Below, piece after piece: positions 52,276 to 61,386 of a stretch of DNA of 64,000 nucleotides (its first letter is position 1; each line of letters opens with the position of its first letter). Source of the stretch: JAWLBY01 sp041687455. Its GTDB lineage: Bacteria > Pseudomonadota > Gammaproteobacteria > Xanthomonadales > Xanthomonadaceae. The stretch spans positions 1 to 64,000 of the forward strand of contig JAWLBY010000020.1 of NCBI GenBank assembly GCA_041687455.1. The letters are read 5' to 3'. The position numbers and the translations under genes were made by a program. The notes under the pieces are model-generated. The model saw only the letters and a program-made list of their open reading frames with translations. It was not told the origin of the DNA and made no database searches.

Positions 52276-53049
52276 GTGACCTCGCTCCCCGCCACCACCC
52301 GCCGCCAGCTCGGCCTCGTCATCGATCTCGACACCTGCGTCGGCTGCCACGCCTGCGCGGTCGCCTGCAAGCAGTGGAACACCGGCGGCATCAAGGGGCC
52401 GCTGGTCGACGAGCAGCCGTACGGTCGCGAACCGGTCGGCGTCTGGTTGAACCGCGTGCACAGCTACGAGCTCGATGACTACGCGCCGCCATCCGCCGAC
52501 CCGCAGGCGGCGCCGGCGCCGCTGACGCTGCATTTCCCGCGCTCATGCCTGCACTGCGACAACGCCGTCTGCGTGACGGTCTGTCCGACCGGCGCCAGCT
52601 ACAAGCGCGCCGAGGATGGCATCGTGCTGGTCGATGAAGACCGCTGCATCGGCTGCAAGCTGTGTTCGTGGGCCTGCCCGTACGGCGCGCGCGAGTACTC
52701 GGCGGTCGATGGCGTGATGAAGAAGTGCACGCTGTGCATCGACCGGATCTACAACGAACGGCTCGACGAGGCCGAACGCACGCCGGCCTGCGTGCAGGCC
52801 TGTCCGACCCGCGCGCGGCACTTCGGCGATCTCGGTGATCCGGATTCGGCGGTGTCGCGGCTGGTCGCCGACCGCGACGGCGCCGACCTGCTGCCGCAGC
52901 TCGGCTACCGGCCGACCAACAAGTACCTGCCACCGCGCGCGCGCCGCAGTGCCGATGCGCCGGGCGAGGCCGAAGCTCCAGCCGAAGCACTCGATCGATC
53001 GACGCTGCCGCCGCTGCTGCGCTGGCTCGACCGCGCACTGAGCCGCTGA
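52276..53049 (+). CDS. soeB: Sulfite dehydrogenase iron-sulfur subunit SoeB
   Basis: A 257-aa ferredoxin-type subunit with four cysteine groups for four Fe-S clusters: CVGCHACAVACK, CLHCDNAVCVTVC, CIGCKLCSWACPYGA and CTLCIDR with CVQACPTRARHFG. It carries electrons from SoeA to the membrane subunit. The start is uncertain: the GTG at 52276 gives the usual length, while an ATG at 52234 adds 14 basic residues, and neither has a good ribosome site. It ends 1 bp before soeC. The C-terminal 40 residues are Ala/Glu-rich and unusual. Confidence 0.85.
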   Translation: MTSLPATTRRQLGLVIDLDTCVGCHACAVACKQWNTGGIKGPLVDEQPYGREPVGVWLNRVHSYELDDYAPPSADPQAAPAPLTLHFPRSCLHCDNAVCVTVCPTGASYKRAEDGIVLVDEDRCIGCKLCSWACPYGAREYSAVDGVMKKCTLCIDRIYNERLDEAERTPACVQACPTRARHFGDLGDPDSAVSRLVADRDGADLLPQLGYRPTNKYLPPRARRSADAPGEAEAPAEALDRSTLPPLLRWLDRALSR

Positions 53050-53050
53050 C

Positions 53051-53980
53051 ATGCATCCGGCCCTGTCGGTGATTTTCTTCACCACGATCGGCGGCGCCGG
53101 TTACGGCCTGCTGTTCCTGCTCGGACTGCAGTTGCTGCTGGCGCCACCGCTCGATCGCAGCGCCGTCATCCCGATCGCATTGACCGGCGGGCTGCTCGCA
53201 AGCGCCGGTCTGGTCGCGTCGCTGTGGCATCTCGGCCAGCCGCAGCGCGCCTGGCGTGCGCTGTCGCAGTGGCGCAGTTCGTGGCTGTCGCGCGAGGCGG
53301 TCGTCGCGCTGTTCGGCTATCTGCCGCTGACCGCCTGCATCGCACTGACGTGGACCGACGCCGATCCGCGCTGGCTGCGGCTGGCCGGCGGTGCGCTGGC
53401 GCTGGCCGCCGCGGCGACGGTCTGGTGCACGGCGCGGATCTACACCTCGCTGCCGCCGATTCCGGCCTGGCGGTTGCGCCCGGTGCTGCCGGGCTACATC
53501 GGATTCGCGCTGCTGTCGGGCCTGCTCTGGTGGCAGGCACTGGCATTCGTGCTCGACCTGCCGCGCGCACCCGCTGTCGCGCTCGCCGCCGCCGGGCTGG
53601 GCCTCGGGATGCTCGTGCTCAAGCTCGGCTACTGGCGCGCGATCGATCGCCAGACGCTACCCGCCGATCTGCCGACCGCGACCGGACTGAGCGGCGCGTC
53701 CGGCATGCGGCCGTTCGAGGCGCCGCATACCGAAACCAGTTATCTGCTGCGCGAAATGGGGCACGTGCTGGCACGCCGCCATGCCGTGCCGCTGCGGCGC
53801 GCCTCGTTGCTGCTGCTGGCGCTCGGCGCCGGCCTGGCCGCGGTCGCCGCCGGACTTCCGGCCGGCGCGGTCGCGCTGTCGTGGCTCTCGCTGGTCATGC
53901 TGCACGCCGGGCTGTTCGTCGAGCGCTGGCTGTTCTTCGCGCAGGCGCGGCACGTCGTGACGGTGTACTACCGCGGCTGA
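53051..53980 (+). CDS. soeC: Sulfite dehydrogenase membrane anchor SoeC (DmsC/NrfD family)
   Basis: A 309-aa membrane protein with about eight helices. The loop SLWHLGQPQRAWRALSQW and SSWLSREAVVALFGYLP is the hallmark of the DmsC-type quinone-reactive anchors, here in SoeC form. It takes electrons from SoeB and reduces quinone in the inner membrane. It starts 1 bp after the soeB stop. Taken with soeA and soeB it completes the complex. Confidence 0.85.
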   Translation: MHPALSVIFFTTIGGAGYGLLFLLGLQLLLAPPLDRSAVIPIALTGGLLASAGLVASLWHLGQPQRAWRALSQWRSSWLSREAVVALFGYLPLTACIALTWTDADPRWLRLAGGALALAAAATVWCTARIYTSLPPIPAWRLRPVLPGYIGFALLSGLLWWQALAFVLDLPRAPAVALAAAGLGLGMLVLKLGYWRAIDRQTLPADLPTATGLSGASGMRPFEAPHTETSYLLREMGHVLARRHAVPLRRASLLLLALGAGLAAVAAGLPAGAVALSWLSLVMLHAGLFVERWLFFAQARHVVTVYYRG

Positions 53981-54088
53981 GCCAAAGCATTTACGCGGGC
54001 TTAACCCGGACGCCCGCGTCCGCTCCTACCATCGGCGCCCCGCACACCCGCGGAACCGCGATCAGGCGTTTCGATGGAGCAGGAATCG

Positions 54089-54829
54089 ATGGGAAAGTAT
54101 CTGCCGACGGCGGCGCTGCTGGCGCTGCTGCCGAGCGCGGCACTGGCCGAATGGACTGCCAGCGGCGAACTCGGCGTGGCCGCCACCCGCGGCAATTCGC
54201 ATTCGGAGAACGTCAACACGAAGCTGGCGTTCGAACACGAGAGCAACGACTGGACGCACAAGTTCGGGCTGGCCGCGGTGCGCGCCCGGAACGAGGTGCT
54301 GGTCGACAGCGACGGCGACGGTGAGCTCGAGCGCCGCTCCGAGCTGTCGGCCAACCGCTACCAGGTGCAGGCCAGCAGCGGCTACAAGGTCAACGAGCGC
54401 GGCACCTGGGTCGGTTCGCTGCGCTACGAGAGCGATGATTTCGCCGCCTACGCCGAGCAGGCGACGCTGTCGCTCGGCTTCGGCTACAAGCTGGTCGACA
54501 ACGCGCGGACCGTGCTGTCGACCGAGCTCGGCCCCGGTTACCGGCGCGCCGAGCCGGTCGACGGTGGCACCGAAAGCGACCTGATCTTCCGCGCGCTGGT
54601 CGACTATCGGCAGACCCTGACCGCGAACACCGCGCTGACCAATCTGCTGCTGGTCGAATCCGGCGAGTCGAACACGTCCGCGCAGAACGATCTCGGCGTC
54701 TCGGTCGCGATGAATTCGCGGCTGGCACTGAAGACCGGCGTGCAGCTCCGCTACAACAGCGAGGTCGACCCCGGCATCGGCCACACCGACACGCTGATGA
54801 CGGTCAACCTGGTCTACACGATCAAGTAA
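54089..54829 (+). CDS. DUF481 (YdiY-like) outer-membrane barrel protein
   Basis: A 246-aa exported beta-barrel. The signal peptide MGKYLPTAALLALLPSAALA is followed by ASGELGVAATRGNSHSENVN, the usual opening of DUF481 proteins, and alternating strands ending LMTVNLVYTIK. The start at 54089 has an AGGA site. Function in the family is unproven; members include acid- or salt-induced YdiY-type proteins. It converges on hemC with 24 bp between the stops and no visible terminator. Confidence 0.88.
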   Translation: MGKYLPTAALLALLPSAALAEWTASGELGVAATRGNSHSENVNTKLAFEHESNDWTHKFGLAAVRARNEVLVDSDGDGELERRSELSANRYQVQASSGYKVNERGTWVGSLRYESDDFAAYAEQATLSLGFGYKLVDNARTVLSTELGPGYRRAEPVDGGTESDLIFRALVDYRQTLTANTALTNLLLVESGESNTSAQNDLGVSVAMNSRLALKTGVQLRYNSEVDPGIGHTDTLMTVNLVYTIK

Positions 54830-54853
54830 GGCCGCCCGCGCCGCGCTGCCCGG

Positions 54854-55771
54854 TCAGGCGTCGAGCAGCTCGCGCGCGCCCTGCTGCAGCAACCGGGCCG
54901 CGACCTCGCGGCCGAGCCCGGCCGGGTCGTCGAGCGCCGCGGATGCCTCGGCGCGCAGAGCGCGCTGGTCGGTCTTTGCACCGACCAACCCGACCAGGTG
55001 CAGGCGCCCATCGCGTTCCTCGCAGTAGGCCGCGATCGGCACCTGGCAACTGCCCTGCAGCTCGCGGGTCATTGCCCGCTCGGCCTCGACCCGGCGTCGG
55101 GTCGAAGCGTGGTCGAGCGGCGCCAGGCGGGCGATCACGTCGGCGTCGCCGGCCCGGCATTCGATCGCGATCGCGCCCTGCGCGGCGGCCGGCAGCCAGT
55201 CCGGCGCCTGCAGCCGGCTGCGGATCCGTTCGCCGAAGCCGAGCCGTTCGAGCCCGGCACAGGCCAGCACGATGGCATCGAACTCGCCGCCATCGAGCTT
55301 GGCCAGCCGGGTGTTGACGTTGCCGCGCAGGTCGGTCAGCTCGAGATCCGGGCGCTGCCGGCGCAACTGCACCTGCCGGCGCAGTGACGAGGTGCCAACC
55401 CGGGCGCCCGGCGGGAGCTCGGCGACGCTGTCGTAGCGGTTGCTGACGAACGCGTCGAACGGATCGGCGCGCTCGAGGATGGCCGGCAACTCGAACGGCC
55501 CGTCGAGCTCCATCGGCACGTCCTTCAGCGAATGCACAGCGCAGTCGGCATCGCCGTCCAGCATCGCCTGCTCGAGTTCCTTCAGGAACAGGCCCTTGCC
55601 GCCAATCGCGGCCAGCGAACGGTCAAGGATCTGGTCGCCGCGGGTCGACAGCGGGACCCGTTCGATCACCAGCCCTGGATGCAGCCGGCGCAACCGCTCG
55701 GCGACGTGTTCGGTCTGCCACAACGCGAGCGCGCTGCGGCGGGTGGCGATCCGCAATGGACGGGCCTGCAT
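54854..55771 (-). CDS. hemC: Hydroxymethylbilane synthase (porphobilinogen deaminase)
   Basis: A 305-aa enzyme of the heme pathway that builds the linear tetrapyrrole. Motifs: RIATRRSALALWQTEHVAE, AVHSLKDVPM, RVGTSSLRRQVQLRR and the dipyrromethane cofactor cysteine in RELQGSCQVPIAAY. The ATG at 55771 has AGGAGG 9 nt upstream; a GTG at 55780 is too close to it. It follows algR by 57 bp, the arrangement found in pseudomonads and xanthomonads. Confidence 0.98.
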   Translation of the reverse strand: MQARPLRIATRRSALALWQTEHVAERLRRLHPGLVIERVPLSTRGDQILDRSLAAIGGKGLFLKELEQAMLDGDADCAVHSLKDVPMELDGPFELPAILERADPFDAFVSNRYDSVAELPPGARVGTSSLRRQVQLRRQRPDLELTDLRGNVNTRLAKLDGGEFDAIVLACAGLERLGFGERIRSRLQAPDWLPAAAQGAIAIECRAGDADVIARLAPLDHASTRRRVEAERAMTRELQGSCQVPIAAYCEERDGRLHLVGLVGAKTDQRALRAEASAALDDPAGLGREVAARLLQQGARELLDA

Positions 55772-55828
55772 GGTTTTCACCCTCCTCGTGCCGCTCCGAC
55801 CGGAGGGCGAAAACCGCCTAGCTTAGCG

Positions 55829-56563
55829 TCACAGGCCGCGGACCTGTTGCCGCAGCGCTGGCAGACAGCGGCGGCTGACCTCGAGCAGCGCCGGTTCGTG
55901 GCGCAGCTTGGCCCGGGTGTGGCCGTCCGGCCCGCGTTGCAGTTCCTGCAGCTCGGTCCGCGCGACCAGGCAGTTGCGATGGATGCGCAGGAAGCGGTCG
56001 CCGAACTCCTGTTCCAGCGATTTCAGCGACTCCTCGATCAGGTCCTCGCCGTTGGCGTGGTGGACGACGACGTACTTTTCCTCCGCCTGCAGGTAGCGGA
56101 TGTCCTCGATCGGGATCAGTCGCAGGCTGCCGCGCAGGCGCGCGCACAGGTGGGTGCGGCGCTTGGCCTCCGGCAGCGTCTGTTCGAGCGATTCGGCACG
56201 CTGGGCGGTGAAGCGGCGGGCCTTGTGCAGTGCCTCGGCCAGACGTTCGGCACGGACCGGCTTCAGCAGGTAGTCGATCGCGCCGCTTTCGAACGCGGCC
56301 AGCGCGTGCGCGTCGTAGGCGGTCGAGAAGATCACCGCCGGCGGCGGATCGAGGTGCGCCATGTGGCGGGCTGCCTCAAGGCCGTCCATGACCGGCATCG
56401 CGATGTCGAGCAGCACGGTATCGGGACGCAGCTCGGCCGCGCGGTCGAAGGCGTCGCGGCCGGTCTCGGCCTCGCCCACCACTTCTGCGCCCTCGATCGT
56501 CTGCAGCATGTCGCGCAGGCGCTGGCGGGCAAACGGTTCGTCATCGGCTATCAGGATTCGCAT
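55829..56563 (-). CDS. algR: LytTR response regulator (AlgR-like)
   Basis: A 244-aa regulator: receiver domain with acidic pocket ILIADDEPFARQRL, phospho-aspartate in TVLLDIAMPVMDG and lysine in DYLLKPVRAERL, then a LytTR DNA-binding domain (EDIRYLQAEEKYVVVHHANG and DRFLRIHRNCLVA). The ATG at 56563 is preferred over a TTG that overlaps the kinase gene. Paired with the upstream histidine kinase. In Pseudomonas the homologous pair controls alginate and twitching; targets here are unknown. Confidence 0.93.
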   Translation of the reverse strand: MRILIADDEPFARQRLRDMLQTIEGAEVVGEAETGRDAFDRAAELRPDTVLLDIAMPVMDGLEAARHMAHLDPPPAVIFSTAYDAHALAAFESGAIDYLLKPVRAERLAEALHKARRFTAQRAESLEQTLPEAKRRTHLCARLRGSLRLIPIEDIRYLQAEEKYVVVHHANGEDLIEESLKSLEQEFGDRFLRIHRNCLVARTELQELQRGPDGHTRAKLRHEPALLEVSRRCLPALRQQVRGL

Positions 56564-56571
56564 GCGCGCAC

Positions 56572-57612
56572 TCAATGCTCGATGGGGATGTGCAGGATGG
56601 ATAAATAGTAGCCCCCGCTATCCTGAACGGTCATCCGTGCGCGGGCTCCGAACCTGAAGATCAGCCGTTGCGCGATGCTGTCCTGGGCGTGGCGGTTGCC
56701 GCCGACCGCGGCGTCGCCGGCCGGATAGGGATTTCCGACCGAGATCCGCAGCAGGTCGCGCTCGCGGTTCAGCCGGACATCGATCTCGCCGCCGTCGGCC
56801 AGCCGCGAGATACCGTGCAGCACGGCGTTCTCCAGCAGCGGCTGCAGCAGCAGTCGCGGCATCGGCAGATCGCGCGGCACATCGTCGGCGATCGACCACT
56901 GGATGCGCAGCCGCGCCCCCAGCCGCAGCCGTTCGATGTCGAGATAGCGCTGGCACAACTGCAGCTCCTCGCCGAGTGTCGATTCGCCGGGCGCGCTGCC
57001 TAGCGCGGCACGGAACAGCTCGGACAGGTCCTCGACGGCGCGCTCGGCGGTGTCCGGGTCGCGCCGGACCAGCGACGCGATCGTGTTCATGCTGTTGAAC
57101 AGGAAATGCGGCCGGATCCGCGCCTGCAGCGCCTGCACTTCGGCGCGCGCCTGCGCGCGGGCACGATCCTTCCATTGTTCCTGCACGTAGAAGTACCGCA
57201 GCAGAACGGCCGACAGCAATGCGGCGATCGCGGCGACGCGGCCGGCAAAATGCAGCCTGAACTCGGCCGGCAGGCTCAACTGCGTCTGCAGCGTGATGTC
57301 GAGCTCGTGGACCAGCAGGCTGCCGAGATAGGCGACTGCGACCGGAATCGACCATGCCAGTATCGCGCCGAGCGCGATCGGCAGCATCTCCAGCCCGGCT
57401 CGGGCCTTGCACAGCAGGACCGCCGCGCACAGCGCGAGCCACTGCGCGAACAGGCTGGCCGCGGCGAACTGGCCGCCGCTCCAGCCGGCGCCGGTGTTCG
57501 GCGCGACGGCGACGACCACCACAGCGACCTCGGCCGCGACCAGCGTCGCGAACAGGATCGGCAGCCGGCAGAAATCCGGCAACCAGTGCCGCGGCCGGCG
57601 CCGCATCAGCAT
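56572..57612 (-). CDS. algZ: Sensor histidine kinase (AlgZ/FimS-type)
   Basis: A 346-aa kinase with about four N-terminal membrane helices (residues 15-150) and a His_kinase domain whose motif is RIRPHFLFNSMNTIASLV, followed by LLQPLLENAVLHGI and a C-terminal ATPase part. The N-box is present, but the usual G boxes are loose, as in AlgZ. The ATG at 57612 overlaps the esterase stop by 7 nt; 57606 is an alternative. It acts with the adjacent AlgR-like regulator. Confidence 0.92.
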   Translation of the reverse strand: MLMRRRPRHWLPDFCRLPILFATLVAAEVAVVVVAVAPNTGAGWSGGQFAAASLFAQWLALCAAVLLCKARAGLEMLPIALGAILAWSIPVAVAYLGSLLVHELDITLQTQLSLPAEFRLHFAGRVAAIAALLSAVLLRYFYVQEQWKDRARAQARAEVQALQARIRPHFLFNSMNTIASLVRRDPDTAERAVEDLSELFRAALGSAPGESTLGEELQLCQRYLDIERLRLGARLRIQWSIADDVPRDLPMPRLLLQPLLENAVLHGISRLADGGEIDVRLNRERDLLRISVGNPYPAGDAAVGGNRHAQDSIAQRLIFRFGARARMTVQDSGGYYLSILHIPIEH

Positions 57613-58286
57613 GGCGGCAGATCCGCGAGGCGCCGACCGAGCCAGTCGGCGAGGTGCTCGATCTCATCGCCGCAGACGCTGTGCGCCATCGAATAGCTGT
57701 GCCATTCGAGCGGATGACCGCGCGAGCGGAGGAATTCCGCGCTGCGCTCGCCGAGCGCTTGCGGCAGCAGCGGGTCGAGCGCGCCATGCGCCATGAACAC
57801 CGGCGTATCGCGGTTTTCCGGCCGCGCCTCGCTGGCAGTGACCGTGGCCAGCGGCAGGTAGGTGCTGAGCAGGATCGCGCCGGCCAGTCGCTGCGGGCGG
57901 CGCAGCAGGGTCGCCATCGCGATCGCGCCGCCTTGCGAGAAACCGGCCACGAATTGCCGTGCCGGTGGAATCCCGCGACCGGATTCGCGCTCGATCAATG
58001 CATCGAGCGCTGCAATCGACTGCCGGATGCCGGCCTCGTCCTCGCGCGCCGCCAGGTCCATGCCGAGCAGGTCGTACCAGCCACGCATCCGTGCGCCGCC
58101 GTTGATCGTGATCGGCCGGATCGGGGCATTCGGGAACACGAAGCGCAACGCCGGCCAGCCGGGCCGCAGCAGCTCCGGCACGATCGGCACGAAGTCATTC
58201 GCATCGGCACCGAGGCCGTGCAGCCACAGAATGCTGGCCACCGGATGTGGGCCGGTCTGCCGTTCGACGCCATCGAATGCGCTCAT
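57606..58286 (-). CDS. Phospholipase/carboxylesterase family hydrolase
   Basis: A 226-aa alpha/beta hydrolase. ILWLHGLGADANDFVPI opens the fold, the nucleophile elbow is VAGFSQGGAIAMA, with the aspartate in HGALDPLLP and the histidine in YSMAHSVCGDE. This is the pattern of the bacterial carboxylesterase/acyl-protein-thioesterase-like enzymes. Cytoplasmic, no signal peptide. Coupled to algZ, as in related genomes. Confidence 0.93.
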   Translation of the reverse strand: MSAFDGVERQTGPHPVASILWLHGLGADANDFVPIVPELLRPGWPALRFVFPNAPIRPITINGGARMRGWYDLLGMDLAAREDEAGIRQSIAALDALIERESGRGIPPARQFVAGFSQGGAIAMATLLRRPQRLAGAILLSTYLPLATVTASEARPENRDTPVFMAHGALDPLLPQALGERSAEFLRSRGHPLEWHSYSMAHSVCGDEIEHLADWLGRRLADLPPC

Positions 58287-58383
58287 GGCGACAGAGCATA
58301 GCGAAGGTGCCGCGGCGCTCGCTCGCCCTCGATGAATCGCGCCCGGGCGACACGCCGTCGTGCTCGACGACGCCCGCGGCGAA

Positions 58384-58408
58384 CGCAGCCGGCGCCGAGC
58401 CGGCTGCG
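58384..58408 (-). terminator. Hairpin after the solute-binding protein gene
   Basis: A perfect 10-bp GC-rich stem (58384-58393 with 58399-58408) with a GCCGA loop, 16 bp after the stop of the binding-protein gene on the minus strand. No T tract follows, so termination is plausible but not assured. Confidence 0.45.
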
Positions 58409-58424
58409 TGCCTCGGCGCGTCGA

Positions 58425-59183
58425 CTATTTGAAGAACTTCGCCGCAATCGCGTCGGCGTCGATCTTCTTCAGGCCTTCATTGATGACCTTGGCGGCCTGC
58501 TCGCCTTGCGGCGATTTCTGGAACGCGACATACAGCTTCTTGTCCTCGAGCGGACGCTGGTTGAATCGGACCTTGTCCTTCATGCCGGCCAGGCCAGGAT
58601 CGGTGGCAAGCATGTAGGCGAGCACGTTGCGGTCGATCACCGCAAGCGGAATGCGGCCGGCACCGACCTTCTTGATGTTGGTCAGGTCGTCGACGACCGG
58701 ATCGATCTTGAGCTCGCCGGCCGCGGCCTTGGCGTCGAACTCCTCGGTGTTGACGTAGTCGCGCACGGTGCCGATCGTCTTTCCCTCGAGGTCGGCGAGC
58801 GTGCTCCACGTCACCGGCGACGACGCATGTTCGACGAATCCGAGCGGCCCGCTGCCGATCGGGTCGGACAGCACGAAACTGCTCGCGACATCGGCCGAGT
58901 AGTATTCGGGGAAGTAACCATGGAAGCCGCTCTTCGGATCCTGCGCCATCGCGACCGCTCGGCTCCACGGGAAGAACTTCACCTCCAGCGAGTAGCCCAT
59001 CGCTTCGGCGGCGGCGCGGACGACCGCGACGCTGGCGCCCTGCTGGTCGACCTTCTCGCCTGCATACGGCGGCCATTCGAGACTGGTCAGGCGGATCACC
59101 TTGTCCTGCGCGGTCGCGGCCGCGGCGGCCAAGGAGAGCAAGACGGCACAGCCGAACAAACGGAACAACGAACGGATCTTCAC
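58425..59183 (-). CDS. Periplasmic amino-acid-type solute-binding protein
   Basis: A 252-aa family-3 solute-binding protein (SBP_bac_3): signal peptide (MKIRSLFRLFGCAVLLSLAAAAATA), then LTSLEWPPYAGEKVDQQGAS typical of the polar amino-acid binding fold, and two lobes with LADLEGKTIGTVRDYVN at the hinge. No ABC permease or ATPase gene is nearby. The GTG start overlaps the chemoreceptor stop (GTGA), so it probably works as a ligand-delivering partner of that receptor. Ligand unknown. Confidence 0.9.
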   Translation of the reverse strand: MKIRSLFRLFGCAVLLSLAAAAATAQDKVIRLTSLEWPPYAGEKVDQQGASVAVVRAAAEAMGYSLEVKFFPWSRAVAMAQDPKSGFHGYFPEYYSADVASSFVLSDPIGSGPLGFVEHASSPVTWSTLADLEGKTIGTVRDYVNTEEFDAKAAAGELKIDPVVDDLTNIKKVGAGRIPLAVIDRNVLAYMLATDPGLAGMKDKVRFNQRPLEDKKLYVAFQKSPQGEQAAKVINEGLKKIDADAIAAKFFK

Positions 59184-61372
59184 GCGGATACCCCCCCCGG
59201 GTTGCGCCGGCGGACCTGGCCGGCAACTTCGTCTTCCAACGAAAAATGCGCCAGCAGCTCCAGCACCGACGACGCCTGGTCGTCGAGCGTGGCACTGGCC
59301 GCCGCGGTCTGTTCGGCAATCGCGCTGTTCTGCTGCGTGATTCCGTCGAGATCGGCGATCACCGTGTCGATCTGGCGTATCCCCTGCGCCTGATCGGTGG
59401 TTGCCTTGGCGATCGTCCGGGCCAGCGTGGCCGAGCGGCCAACCGCCCCGGAGATTTCCTCGATCGCCTGCGACAGATCCTCGGCCAGGGTGATGCCCTG
59501 CTGCACTTCCGCATCACTCGACGTCAGCAGGCCGCGGATGTCCTTGGCATTGTCGGCGGCGCGCTTGGCCAGTGCCCGCACTTCGGCGGCGACGACGGCG
59601 AAGCCGCGCCCCATTTCGCCGGCCCGCGCGGCCTCGACGGCGGCATTCAGTGCCAGCAGGTTGGTCTGGAATGCGATGTCGTCGATCAGGCCGACGATCT
59701 CCATGATCCGCCGGCTGCCCTTGCCGATCTCGGACATCCGGGTCTGCATCCGCGCAATCGCTTCGGCACCGCGCTGCGCGGCCTCGTCGGCCGCCGAGCT
59801 CTGCTTGCTGGCGTCGGCCGCATCGCGCTCGTTGCTGGTGACCGAGGTCGCCATGCCGCGCATCGCCGCCGACGACTCCTCGAGCGACGCGGCCTGCTGC
59901 TCGATCCGGCGCGACAACTCATCGGTTCCGGCGCGGATTTCGCCGGAACCCGACGCCACCGAACGGGCCGCTTCGCGCAGTTGCGCGACCAGCTCGGCCA
60001 GTCGTTCGATTGTCGTGTTGGCGTTGTCGCGTACGTTGGCGAACACGCCGCGCCAGTCGGCCGCTTCGAGCCGGTAGCCGAGCCTGCCGTGTGCCAGTGC
60101 GTCGTGCAGCGACTGGATGCGCCGCAGTGCGTCGTCGAATCCGTCGAGCAGGTGGTTGACCTCGCCGGCCAGCTCACCGAGCACGCCGTCGGCCCCGGAG
60201 GCCGAAATTCGCACCGACAGGTCACCGCGCCGCGCTGCGCCGACCGCCTGCGACAGTTCGGCCGCGATCCGCCGCTCGACCGCCTGGCGCGCCAGCAGAT
60301 CGGTCATGTCGTGCCATTGCACGACGAAACCGACCGTCTCGCCGTTGTCGCTGGCGACCGGCGACACGTCGAGCACGCCGTGCCGGCCGGCCAGTTCGCG
60401 TTCGGACCTGGACGGACCGTCGAGCCCGGCCAGCGGCTGGCCGAGCCAGGCTCCGAGCACTTCGCTCAGCTCGCTGCCGACCGGGTCGTCCCGATCGAGC
60501 CCGAACGCCGCGCGGACGTCCGCGAAGCGGCTCAGGTAGCCCGCGAATGCGTCGTTCAGCAGCACCACGCGACCGGCATCATCGAGCAGCATCAGGTTGG
60601 CCGACGCACAGGTCAGGCCGCGGCCGGCGCGCTGGGCCGAGTCGGTGGTCGCTTTCAGTTCGCCGAACAGGCCGACGAAGCGATCCAGTGCGCGCGTCAA
60701 CGTGCCGATTTCCGAGCGGCTGTCGCCATGGCGGCGGACCAGCGCATCCTTGTCGCGCCGGATCGAATCGATCGGTTCGCCAGGCTTGAGCTCGACCAGG
60801 CGGCCGAGAATGCCGCTCATGTGCCCGAGCGGTGCGGTGACCCAGCGGCCGATCAGCAGGTTCAGGATAACGACCAGCGACAGACCGACGCTGGCGAACT
60901 TGATCAGATCGGCGTGTTGCGCCGCGGCCAGCTCGTCACGGATGGTCCGGTCACTGAACCACAGCCGCACTTCGCCGATCTTCTCGCCATCGCGCTCGAT
61001 CGACGCGCGGGCTTCGCGATACGCAGTGCCGGGCATCGCGTCGGCAGCCGCGTCGTCGACCGCATCGTCGCCGCGCTGCAGTCCGACCAGTTGGCTGTCG
61101 GAGGCATCGAGCACCTGCGCGGCGTCGAGCGCCGGGTTGTCGAACTCGACCAGCGACAACTGCCGGACCTGGTCGGTATTCAGATTCCAGACCGGCTCGA
61201 GCAGGCCGAGACTCAGTCGTCGTGCCACGCTCTCGGCGGTCGCCGAGAGCGCTTCGCCCATCCGCTGTTCGGTGCGCGTCTGCGAGATCCAGATCGCGAC
61301 CACCACCACCACCAGCAGCACGGCGATCGAGGCCGCACTGATCCTCGCCCCGAGTCCCTGCCACCAGCGCAT
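59180..61372 (-). CDS. Methyl-accepting chemotaxis protein with internal PAS domain
   Basis: A 730-aa receptor. The first membrane helix (ISAASIAVLLVVVVVAIWIS) is followed by a periplasmic domain (about residues 31-155, with LLEPVWNLNTDQVRQLSLVE) and a second helix (FASVGLSLVVILNLLIGRWV). Then come a HAMP-like linker, a PAS-like domain (about residues 250-355, MLLDDAGRVVLLNDAFAGYL) and a long coiled signalling domain with the hairpin tip FQTNLLALNAAVEAARAGE. It feeds CheA and controls swimming or twitching. It starts 14 bp after a porin gene and overlaps the binding-protein gene. Confidence 0.93.
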   Translation of the reverse strand: MRWWQGLGARISAASIAVLLVVVVVAIWISQTRTEQRMGEALSATAESVARRLSLGLLEPVWNLNTDQVRQLSLVEFDNPALDAAQVLDASDSQLVGLQRGDDAVDDAAADAMPGTAYREARASIERDGEKIGEVRLWFSDRTIRDELAAAQHADLIKFASVGLSLVVILNLLIGRWVTAPLGHMSGILGRLVELKPGEPIDSIRRDKDALVRRHGDSRSEIGTLTRALDRFVGLFGELKATTDSAQRAGRGLTCASANLMLLDDAGRVVLLNDAFAGYLSRFADVRAAFGLDRDDPVGSELSEVLGAWLGQPLAGLDGPSRSERELAGRHGVLDVSPVASDNGETVGFVVQWHDMTDLLARQAVERRIAAELSQAVGAARRGDLSVRISASGADGVLGELAGEVNHLLDGFDDALRRIQSLHDALAHGRLGYRLEAADWRGVFANVRDNANTTIERLAELVAQLREAARSVASGSGEIRAGTDELSRRIEQQAASLEESSAAMRGMATSVTSNERDAADASKQSSAADEAAQRGAEAIARMQTRMSEIGKGSRRIMEIVGLIDDIAFQTNLLALNAAVEAARAGEMGRGFAVVAAEVRALAKRAADNAKDIRGLLTSSDAEVQQGITLAEDLSQAIEEISGAVGRSATLARTIAKATTDQAQGIRQIDTVIADLDGITQQNSAIAEQTAAASATLDDQASSVLELLAHFSLEDEVAGQVRRRNPGGVSA

Positions 61373-61386
61373 GGCTGCTTCCTCGC

